Origin: Psilocybe azurescens
Lineage: Eukaryota; Basidiomycota; Agaricomycetes; Agaricales; Agrocybaceae
DNA: 64,000 nt
Reading direction: 5' to 3'
NCBI GenBank assembly: GCA_023853785.1
Contig: JAJIRX010000510.1
Span: 310,001 to 374,000 of the forward strand
Part shown: positions 24,481 to 33,976 of the stretch, in pieces
How the letters are laid out: each line of letters begins with the position of its first letter
Numbering within the stretch: position 1 is the stretch's first letter
The notes under the pieces: generated by a model
What the model was told of the DNA's origin: nothing
Database searches by the model: none
What the model saw: only the letters and a program-made list of their open reading frames with translations
Translations under genes and position numbers: made by a program

Positions 24481-25198
24481 TTTTAAATGTCGACCGACAA
24501 TATTACGTCTCTATACATATCTCGCAGTCCGTCTTCTCAAATATTTTGCCACGTCTGAGTCGGACGGCACACGAACATGTACGTATACTTCAATCTTAAA
24601 AGAAGCCTGAGCGGTTGATGGCATTCGAGAATCGATTTGCTGGCAATATTTTGACCAGGGCTTGGCCAGTTTTAATTTATCCAACCAAACATTCTCAGAC
24701 CCGTTAATGGCTAGTTTATATGCAGGGTCCCACTGATCCCTTACACGGGTATTTAAAATTTATGTTGGCGACTTGAATATCTCCGAGATGCTGTAATCCG
24801 GGACAATAACTTCAACAAGTCGACAGCAGATTCGTCGTCGACGGTCATGAATACTACTTCTACTTACTATCAGAGCCTGGCACACCTCTACTACCAGGGA
24901 ACAGTCTATATTCTTTGCTGCTTCCATGTAAGTAGATGGAGCTTATATTCTTAAAATTCGACTGGTCGCTGCATTTGGATCAAATCAAACAGACGTCTAT
25001 AATTGAAATTTCCACATTTAAACATTTGACGCGTCTCGATCGCGTAACATAAGAGCTTGACTAAACCATCATACTTCTAGCGTGAAATCACGCTAGAAAC
25101 ATATATTCCGCTGAGCATACGAACATTGTCTAATTCCGGCTCGAAAAAAAAAACTAATCTAAGCTCGAAAGGCATAGAGAGGATGCTGGCCAAAAACC
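24481..25198. other. Shared spacer of the hydrophobin pair
   Basis: The spacer between the two divergent hydrophobin promoters. It has no open frame of note. It contains a perfect 24-bp palindrome at 25075-25098. The promoter-proximal 120 bp on each side resemble each other; the middle does not obviously do so. Confidence 0.5.
25075..25098. repeat. Perfect short palindrome
   Basis: An 11-base arm (ttctagcgtga) is followed by two A and its exact reverse complement. It lies about 125 bp upstream of the TATA box of hydrophobin copy B. It could be a protein-binding site, a hairpin, or a footprint at the junction of the inverted duplication. Confidence 0.7.
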
Positions 25199-25205
25199 TA
25201 TAAAG
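25199..25205 (+). promoter_or_regulatory. TATA box of hydrophobin copy B
   Basis: TATAAAG about 103 bp upstream of the ATG at 25308, at the same place as in copy A. Confidence 0.6.
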
Positions 25206-25307
25206 ACTCGTCGTACTCATTCCAATTCTCCAATCGAGTAATCTACTTCGTCCTCTAAAACACTTAGCAAAACCAGCTACCTCATCCTCTTTACATTCCT
25301 CATAATA

Positions 25308-25801
25308 ATGTTCTCCAAACTCGCCCTCGTCGCTGTCGCCTCCATGGCTGTCTTTGCCGCTGCTGGCACCACTCAAGACTCTTGCAACACTGGCGATGTC
25401 CAATGCTGTACGTTCCATACACTCTCAGTTTCCTGAGAATCATGTTAATTGATTTTATCATTTCAGGCAACCAATTGTACAAGTCCGGCACAGCTCAAGC
25501 CAACCTCTTGACTTCCCTGGTTGGCGTAGTCGTGGGCCCCGTCACCGGCTTGGTTGGCGCCAACTGCTCTCCCATCGATGTTATTGGAGTTGCGGGAAAC
25601 TCTTGGTTAGCAGTCTTCAGTTCGGCCTTCATGAATTATTTTAACTTTGCAACTCTATCAATAGCACTCAGCAACCCGTCTGCTGCACTAGCAACCACTT
25701 CAGTAAGTCTTTAATGGCAATCTAATTGATACGAAGTCTAATATTATTCTGTAGACGGTCTCGTCAACGTTGGATGCAACCCCGTCAACGCCAATGTCTG
25801 A
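25308..25801 (+). CDS. Class I hydrophobin, copy B
   Basis: This is the paralogue of copy A in opposite orientation. The exons 25308-25407, 25467-25605, 25665-25702 and 25755-25801 have exactly the same lengths (100, 139, 38 and 47 nt) and give 107 residues. The signal peptide is MFSKLALVAVASMAVFAAAG. All eight cysteines are kept (DSC, QCC, ANCSP, NSCT, VCC, VGCNP). Even introns are similar: the second one is nearly identical between copies. It is secreted and assembles at hydrophilic-hydrophobic interfaces. The shared promoter block suggests similar regulation, perhaps tied to aerial growth. Confidence 0.95.
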
Positions 25802-26081
25802 GTTGTAGAAATTTTTTGTGTTGGAATTATTGGGTCGAAGTCCGAAGATTTTGATTAGTTATTATTCTGCGGTAGCAGTGGTTGTTCATTTACTATTGTT
25901 TCGTTAATTAGGAGATTTAATCATAATACTCTTCTCATGTTCGTTTATTTGTGTCGGCGGTCTGATAAACAATGTTAGATCTAAGGCGGAGGAAATTCAC
26001 TTACTCATTAATTTGATAGCAATGCATGGACTTCCCTATGAGTAAAGCAATGATAAGGTCAGTTAACATCAGTTTTTTCTA

Positions 26082-26936
26082 CACTGCTGGCGCCGACCAG
26101 TGTAAGTAAAACTTACAGTGAATTAAATACAGAACTTATGTAAGAATTGCTGTAAATATGACATACAGCACTTCTGTTTGAAATTAATACAGATAACAAA
26201 CAGATATTCTGTTTGATGGCTGTAAGTTAAACAAACAGTATTTCTGTTTCTAAGCTGTAAGTCAATAATACACCCGAATAAAGAGAAGTTCTATTCTTTG
26301 TCTGTTTGTTAAATATACAGAATAGCTGTATGTAATTGCTGTATGTAAAACATACAGATATTGTGTATGTAATCACTGTATGTTATACAAACCCGAGTTC
26401 TGTAAAAAAACTTACAGTCAAAGTACAGAATTTCTGTTTGTTTTACTTATAGAGTTTATGTATATAATTGCTGTATGTAAAACTTACACTGAAATATACA
26501 GTATTTGACTCGCTCAGGTATATTTCAGTGTAAGTTTTACATACAGCAATTATATACATAAATTCCATAAGTAAAACAAACAGAAATTCTGTACTTTGAC
26601 TGTAAATTTTCTTTACAGAACTTGGGTTTGTATAACATACAGTGATTACATACACAATATCTGTATGTTTTACATACAGCAATTACATACAGCTATTCTG
26701 TATATTTAACAAACAGACAAAGAATAGAGCTTCTCTTTATTCGGGTGTATTATTGACTTACAGCTTAGAAACAGAAATACTGTTTGTTTAACTTACAGCC
26801 ACCAAACAGAATATCTGTTTGTTATCTGTATTAATTTCAAACAGAAGTGCTGTATGTCATATTTACAGCAATTCTTACATAAGTTCTGTATTTAATTCGC
26901 TGTAAGTTTTACTTACACTAGTCGGCACCAGCAGTG
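26082..26936. mobile_element. Fold-back (palindromic) transposable element, CACTA-like, non-autonomous
   Basis: Two arms of about 418 bp (26082-26499 and 26518-26936) are near-perfect reverse complements around an 18-bp loop (26500-26517). The ends are 5'-CACTGCTGG and CCAGCAGTG-3', flanked on both sides by CTA (26079-26081 and 26937-26939), consistent with a 3-bp target duplication. CACTG/CACTA ends with 3-bp duplications are the mark of the CACTA (EnSpm/CMC) superfamily, so a non-autonomous CACTA derivative is the best guess. Only a minus-strand frame of 79 residues (26443-26682) is present and is not transposase-like. The arms are packed with short CTGTA/TACAG and CTGTTTG/CAAACAG motifs. 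The few differences between arms are mostly C/T or G/A transitions. Confidence 0.85.
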
Positions 26937-27455
26937 CTAATGCCTTCTGGTCAGTCTTGTCGCGTTCCACCGAGTGACAGGACATTGCTCTATGTGGGCT
27001 CATCCTGAAGGAAAGGTAAGGCCCGTGGGAAGCGCTGAAGCAGGTTGATGGTTCGGGTGTAATGATAACAGAAACAAAACCCTAACCACAATCCTGGTAT
27101 GCGGTGTCAAATAGCAAGAATTTGTTTGAAGGTTGAACTCGACTGTCATTTTGCGACATGGATTATATAGGGAAAATGCGGAAACACTATCTCACGTCCT
27201 TTCACCCTACGCAATGTTCGTGACCTTATCGCTGAATCAGAAAGCCTCTGAAGCGATGGTGTGGCAAACCCGTTGCGAAGTGCGCCGTAGACCCCGGCTG
27301 CTGGGTTCCGTATGGTTTCCGAACTGGCCTCCAAAATAGGACTTGGAGTTGAATTGGAGCCATTCAAAAGTCTCCACAAAGTCCACATCCCCCAACCCAG
27401 AAAGTGGACCCACACATAACCCTCATCGTCCAATTCAAACCGATATTTTTTCGTC
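26937..27455. other. Region between the fold-back element and 5-oxoprolinase
   Basis: 519 bp that should include the 5-oxoprolinase promoter. A minus-strand open frame (27146-27514) runs antisense into exon 1 of that gene and shows no family similarity, so it is not called. Confidence 0.4.
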
Positions 27456-30389
27456 ATGTCGACTACAAGTATACCTGATCGCTCGATACGCATTTGCGCT
27501 GATAGAGGCGGCACTTTCTGTGATGTACATGCGTAAATTGTCGTCTGTCATTTTCATCGCGGAACTTAGCTCATACGCTCAATACTCAGATCATATCCCG
27601 ATCCTCAAAATCCTGAGGAGAGAAAGGAACTGGTTGTAAAACTACGTGAGTTCACGCGCAATCATATACGATGACATTGAAATTAATCCCGGCAATTTGT
27701 GTACAGTGTCGCAAGATCCTGGAAACTACGAAGACGCTCCAACAGAAGGAATTCGTCGAGTATTGGAGGCTGTCACAGGTGAAACGATCCCTAGGGGCTC
27801 GGTTCTCAAAACCGATAAAATTGGTAGGCGCTTTGCTATTATTCACATCTGAAGTAGAATGTTGACAACATCTCTTTAGATTACATCCGTCTTTCAACAA
27901 CCGTAGCCACCAACGCATTGCTCGAGCGAAAAGGTCACAAGCACGCACTCGTAATCACCAAAGGATTCAAAGATCTTTTGCTGATCGGGAACCAGTCGCG
28001 TCCTAAGATTTTTGATCTGAATATCCGACGGCCTGCTCCTCTGTATTCTAAAGTCCTTGAAGTGGAGGAACGGGTGACATTGGTTGGATATACGTCAGAT
28101 CCCAAGGCAGAAGAACATGCTGTTCAGTTCGATGACGAAGGAAAGGTTGTCAGGGGTTATCGCGGCAAAGGTTGGGACGGACAGGGTAATGCTGAAGGCC
28201 CGGGAGAGATTGTAAAGGGCCTATCTGGAGAGGCAGTCCGGATCATGAAGAAACCTGGTAATTTCTTGTTTTCTTAGAATATCAGAAACTTGGCGCTAAC
28301 TGATATGTCAATCATTAGACCCGGCCGTTGTAGAGCAGGACTTGAAGGCACTCCACGATGAGGGGTTCCGCTCGATAGCAATCGTGCTGGTTCATTCATA
28401 TACATTCCCAGAACACGAACGTCTCATTGGCGATATTGCACGAAAGGTCGGCTTCACCCATGTATCCGAATCCGCCCAACTGTTACCCATGATCAAAATG
28501 GTGCCCCGTGGGGTATCATCGACAGCAGATGCATATCTCACTCCGATTTTGAGAGAATATCTCGACGGGTTCTTCAACGGCTTCGACAGCAAATTGAAGG
28601 ATGGAACACTGCGCAGTCCTCGTGTCGAATTCATGGGAAGCGACGGTGGACTTTTGGATTTGGACAACTTTTCTGGATTGAAGAGCATTCTCAGCGGCCC
28701 AGCAGGCGGTGTTGTTGGCTATGCGTTGACTAGCTGGGACGAGAAGGAGAAACATCCTATCATTGGGTATGTCTTCCGCTACATCTTCCGAAGTCAAATA
28801 CTCATATTCTATTCTGCTATTCTGTCTTTCTCAGGCTAGATGTCGGTGGAACGTCAACTGATGTCTCTCGATTTGATGGACGATATGAAGTGGTCTACGA
28901 AACTACCACTGCAGGCGTTACCATTCAATCACCGCAACTCGACATCAACACCGTCGCTGCAGGCGGTGGATCCTGTCTCTCTTTCCGGAACGGACTTTTC
29001 CTAGCGGGCCCGGAGAGCGCTGGAGCTCAGCCAGGACCTGCTTGCTATCGGTTTGTTTTTATTCACCTCACTGAAACAAGTGCTTTAACAAGTTTTGCAT
29101 TCATATAGGAAAGGAGGTCCGTTGGCCGTCACGGACGCGAATCTCCTCTTGGGCCGACTCATCCCAGACTACTTCCCAAAGATCTTCGGCAAGTCAGAAA
29201 AGGAACCGCTAGACTCTGAAGCATCGCGCACCGCGTTCGACAAACTAGCTGCGGAGATCAATGCAGACCAGGACAAAAAGTTGTCACTGGACGAAATTGT
29301 TTACGGGTACGCACAGTCAATTTTTGTTTATGATGTAAAGTTCTTGGACTGAATCGTTTCTCTTTGCATGTAGATTTATCAAGGTCGCCAATGAGACGAT
29401 GTGTCGCCCAATTCGGGCGTTGACAGAGGCGAGGGGCCATGCAACCTCCAAACATACGTGAGTGGATTGGACATACATATATTAAACATATACTGATTAA
29501 TATTAATATGCTGCTCAGTCTAGCAAGTTTTGGCGGTGCCGGGGGACAGCATGCTTGCGAGATTGCCAGTCTGCTGGGCATAAAGACGATCCTCATCCAT
29601 CGCTACAGCTCCATTCTCTCTGCATACGGGCTTGCCCTTGCCGATCGGTAAGGACCCATTCATTTTGCAACCATCATGAAAAATCTTACTAAAAACACAC
29701 ACTGGTGCAGCGCATTCGAGCTCCAAGAACCATGTTCGACATTCTACACTCCGCAAAACGTGCCCACTCTAAAATCGCGGCTTGATAAAATGACGAAAGA
29801 CGTGCGCGCGGAGCTGGAGAAGCAGGGCTTCGAGGAGCACCGCATCCACGTCGAGCGCATGCTCAACATGCGGTTTGAAGGCACGGATACTGCCCTGATG
29901 GTCCTTCCGGCGGAAGGAGATGGGAATGGGGACGAGGATTTCGAGGCGGCGTTTAAGAGGGTGTATAAATCTGAGTTCGGGTTCTTGCTCGAAACGAAAG
30001 TCATCATCGTCGACGATATCAAGGTACATTGCAACATAGAGATCATTCTCGTCGATCCCAAGCTAACAAGCTGGCTCGCTTTTTTTCTGTACCAGGTTCG
30101 AGGCATCGGTAAAACCTTCGACACGCTGGGACAGTCTGTCTACGCCGAAGTCGAACAACTGACGAAAAAGAACGTCGACCATAATGCGAAAGTCGACTCC
30201 CGATATAGCGTTTATTTCGATAAGATTGGGAGGGTGGACGACACGCCTGTTTTCCTGCTTGATAAACTGGACATTGGCGATGTCGTGGAGGGCCCAGCTA
30301 TGATCATCGATGATACACAGACCATTGTGATCGTCCCAGGAGCCAAGGCTGTCCTCACCAGCAAGCACTTGTTCATAACGCTGGAATAA
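27456..30389 (+). CDS. OXP1: 5-oxoprolinase, hydantoinase-A half only
   Basis: 5-Oxoprolinase opens 5-oxoproline to glutamate using ATP, in the glutathione (gamma-glutamyl) cycle of the cytosol. Eleven exons (27456-27532, 27590-27645, 27707-27823, 27880-28257, 28319-28766, 28835-29050, 29109-29306, 29374-29457, 29519-29647, 29711-30023, 30096-30389) sum to 2310 nt, giving 769 residues. Key motifs are [15 protein letters not shown] at the N-terminus (ATP/substrate fold), [104 protein letters not shown] and a C-terminal [14 protein letters not shown]. Eukaryotic enzymes are about 1280 residues with a hydantoinase-B half following. Here a stop at 30387-30389 ends the protein at the A/B boundary, and no B-like sequence is seen downstream. 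Confidence 0.9.
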
Positions 30390-30862
30390 ATACTCCCTTG
30401 CACTAGACAGACTGTAAACAAACCAAATGGAATTGTACTTCTACTTAGATATCATAAACATCCTTATCTTGGTTTGAATCTCAGACTAAGATAAGGTGAC
30501 CATTTACTTATTTTTGACTATCAAGGAAGGGATATAGATATATTCTGCAGTACCAATTAGTGGATATTGACTATAATACAGGTGTAAGCGGGTATAGTGT
30601 TTAACACTAGGAGCCGGAAAGCAGCATTCTGCAAGCAAATAAGTTATCGAGGGCCGAGGCTGAGCGGATACAATGGTTCTGAACGGATATTACTACGTGA
30701 TAGCACTAGCGGAGTAGTTGTCCGTCGAGTCGTAGAGCTATATGCGGCAACAGCAAAGCAACTAAATAATAGATCGCACAGCGGTGTACAGCATTTTGCA
30801 TTTTGGGTATAGAGAGAGAGAGAGCAAGCGAGATGCAGTGATTATGAGCCTGGGGGATGGAA
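30390..30862. other. Space between convergent genes, no hydantoinase-B sequence
   Basis: This 473-bp region separates the end of 5-oxoprolinase (+) from the end of the F-box gene (-). All three plus-strand frames were scanned for a continuation of 5-oxoprolinase and none was found. It contains a short (AG)n run near 30810-30825. Confidence 0.5.
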
Positions 30863-32956
30863 TTATGGGAACTTGAACACTTTCGGCTCTGATTGTACTT
30901 TCTGCAGAGGTTGTGTGGCTTGATTCCAGCGAGAACCGGAGAAGAGTGTGATGAACTGAAGGGTGGGGCAGAGTTTGGCCCATGAAGCAATCATAATGAG
31001 TTCCAATGCCGACGGAGTGTCGTCTTTGTCTTTGCCTTTAGTTTCATCGTCATCTTTTGTTTGTTCCGGAAAGTCGACGAAGAGTCGCAAGGAGGAAAGT
31101 GTTTTATATCGCGCCAGCGATGCATACAGACTCTTGTAAAGAGCCTAGCATCAGAAAGAAAAGGATGAATTGTTCAATCAGATCATGGTCTTGTGTAATG
31201 AAACCAAACGGCACTAACCTCTTCTCGTCCAGATGGCATGCTGGAACGTTTTGGGAAGGAGATGTCCAGCGAGCGAAGGCCGAACCGTTCGGCGCTGGAG
31301 GTCGTCATCGTTTGGGAGTCGGAAAGGGGGATGTCCGCTGATGGACTTTTGTTGACCAGACCCAAGGAAGCCCCAGCGGCGCCGACGACTTTCTCAAGAG
31401 ACCGCTTGTCGACGTTGTCGCTGAAACGGAGAGCTAGATGTGTGATCCCCTTGAGAGCGCACATCAGAGCCGCCGGTCTCAGACCACTGTAAAGGGTGGT
31501 GTTGACATTGAGGGTCACAGACGTTAGGGTTCGACGATGTAATGATTCCGAAGGAGGCCAAAGCAGCATGGCTAGGGTAGGGGTGGCATGGAGAGTTTTC
31601 AAGTTTGGCAATGAAGTTGATGGGGGTAAAATATCGGCAGGACTCGGGGAGTAGATGGATAGAAGTTGGCGGAACGAGGCGATGGCAATGGAGAGGCGTA
31701 TGGAGACAATCCATTAGCAGCGAATGGTCTTAGGAATGGACTAGGAGGCTCGAGAGACGATTGGGTATCATCGAGGTGCAGGTGGGGTATATCAGATGTT
31801 TTGGGAGGGGTATCTTTGAGGTTCGGAAATCGTAAACATGTGATGTTGGCCTGACCATCTAGCCAGGTGAGGACTGCTTTAATTTCTGTATCTGTAGCGG
31901 TACGATTCAGAAACGTCAAGCTTTTGAGACCGAACGCGGTGTGCTGGGAAAGGAGGGACGCGTCAAAAGAAGGCAAGGTTAGGGAGTCAAGGTTTGACAT
32001 TCGTTCGAGAGCCAGTGTGAATGTTGCTGTGAGCAACGCATCTTGGTGCTTGAATACACGACTATTCTGGGCGGGCTGTCCGTGTGCATCTGACAGAAAA
32101 AATAGGGCCAAGCTCGACAGACAAAGTTCGTTACCAAGTCTGTCAAATCCCTTCGCGACGCCAACTGGGCAATTAATTTCTCTGCCTGGAGCGGAGACAG
32201 CGAGTCGAAGTCGAGGGAACCGTATAGAGTTTTGCGAGCTGCAGCAGCGTATAGCTTAGACACTGGAGCAACCAGAGCTACATTGTGTCGGGGAAGGTGG
32301 GACATAATGAGGACGACGATCTCGGATGGAAATTGCGTCGAAGTTTTCGGCGATAGAGGCGATTGTTGTCGTTCGCTGGTGGGGCTCGGTGCAACTGAAG
32401 CATGGTGGGCTTTCACTTTTGCTCTAACCTTCCAGCTGAGCGACCGGAGTAAGTTGGGCGAACTGACGGATCTGGTGCGCTGGTATTCGCCATTCCCGTC
32501 GTTGGAGTACGCGGTGTAAATTTCCTGAGGGCCGGTCGGTGAGAATGGCGAAGGTGGTAGTGATCGGTTCGAGTGTATCGTTAGAGTCACGGGACTGCCC
32601 AACCCGCTAGGTCTCCGTATGTCTTCGGATTCAGAAGAGGCTCTGGAAGATGAAAACGACCTCGGACGAGAATCTGTTTCCAACGCGTGATCAACCAGTG
32701 ACAAACTGGGAGGCACCTTCTTCCGTGGCGTCGTAAATATGGACGAGACGCGTCGTATTATGTGGCTAGCACCCAACGCGCTCGTCGTACGGATTCGCAC
32801 CCCTTTTCGAGGCACATTCTCGATGGCAGCTGATGCTGATGCTGGGATCAAAGGGACGGGTTTGGAAGCAGCCGCCGCAGTGGTCTGTTTCGATTCCTTT
32901 TCCTTCTCTTTGATGTGCAGCCCCTGTAGCGAACGTCGGCGATGGAGGAAGCTCAT
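30863..32956 (-). CDS. F-box protein with leucine-rich region
   Basis: The ATG at 32956 gives MSFLHRRRSLQGLHIKEKEK, followed by about 200 residues rich in Ser/Pro with basic patches. An F-box-like segment follows, FPSEIVVLIMSHLPRHNVAL then PVSKLYAAAARKTLYGSLDF. After an intron (about 32090-32134) comes a Leu-rich region: MSNLDSLTLPSFDASLLSQ, FGLKSLTFLNRTATDTEI, SLPNLKTLHATPTLAMLL and GLRSLDISFPKRSSMPSG. A final exon begins ALYKSLYASLARYKTLSSLR after an intron at about 31145-31225. Two frame jumps remain: across the first intron (phase off by one) and near 31690, where PSPFLRPFAANGL must join SFRQLLSIYSPSPADILPP. They could be base errors or decay. The likely role is substrate recognition in an SCF ubiquitin ligase. 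Confidence 0.72.
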
Positions 32957-33976
32957 CGACTTTTGGGGATTTGCAGGGCCGCCAGAGAGAACGGTCTGCT
33001 AGTATGAGAACGAGCGGAAGATGGGATATTTTCGCTGCCTGTTTAGCTGAGCAGTTCTTAAGTAACAACCGCGGTATGGCAACCAGACTCATGTCGTGCG
33101 GCCTCTCTCGGTCCGTTAGCTCTGATGCTGCGGTGATGATATTACTTATTCAGAACGATACCCATGGGTTTGTACAACGTTGTAGCGCCGGTTTGACTTG
33201 TAGAAATTGTCAGTTTCATTCTGCGTACCTCCGGTCATGTTAAAGACGCATAGTCAGAGAAAGAAAGTGCTCTTGAATGTTTGTTCGTTCAGAGCCTGGC
33301 GGGCTACACCTGTCCCGTTGCGGAGCTAGTGTGGAGCTGCAGCTGGTTGGCAGCTGCGCCGAAGCAAAGAAGAGTTGGCAAGGACTCGACATCATTTTTG
33401 AAATATCGATTGCTGGGCGAGTTTCTAATGTACAATTTGCCTAGTAGCATGGGTAAAGCGAGAGGTATTTATATACACGATGCTGGAACCTCTGTGTACT
33501 ATATACACACAAGATTGGCAGGAGTTATAAGAATCTTATGATACGGCGGTCATGGTAAGGGTTGTCTGGTTATAAAAATAATAGTGCGGGGCAACTTGAA
33601 GATATGATAAAATAGCGAAGATATTGTCGCTTAAATTGGAGGACTAAATTATAATATGACGGAGTGATCGCAAGAAAGGTGAAAGGAGATGCGGGCATCA
33701 AGAAAATTAATGATTTGGAGGGCCAAAGGCATAGGCGGGCGGGTTTCACGACATGTATGTGTGGTGCCCATTTGCTCATTCATGGGATGACGTTAACATA
33801 TGTATGTACAGTTGTACACTGCGTTGCATCAAGAGAGTCGAGACTCTGGAAGAAAGATGGGCAGGGAGATCGTAATTGTGGCATGGGCCGACGGAGGTTA
33901 TGTGCCCCAGATGGAAGGCTGAGCCGAAGGACGACTGTGTTTCCTTTGTTGAAGAGGCTGCCGTGCAGCCGCATCC
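32957..33976. other. Intergenic region between two minus-strand genes
   Basis: About 1 kb with the promoter of the F-box gene and the 3' flank of the DUF262 gene. Open frames here are short and not protein-like. Confidence 0.45.

Noticed and set aside
26098..26499. CRISPR-like array of regularly spaced short repeats
   Set aside because: The repeats are short, vary in spacing and orientation and lie in a eukaryotic transposon arm. There are no unique spacers and no cas genes.
26443..26682. Open frame of 79 codons inside the palindromic element
   Set aside because: It spans the loop and is made of the CTGTA motif repeats; it is not a transposase and is probably accidental.
27146..27514. Minus-strand open frame of 122 codons
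   Set aside because: It runs antisense into exon 1 of 5-oxoprolinase and has no recognisable family.
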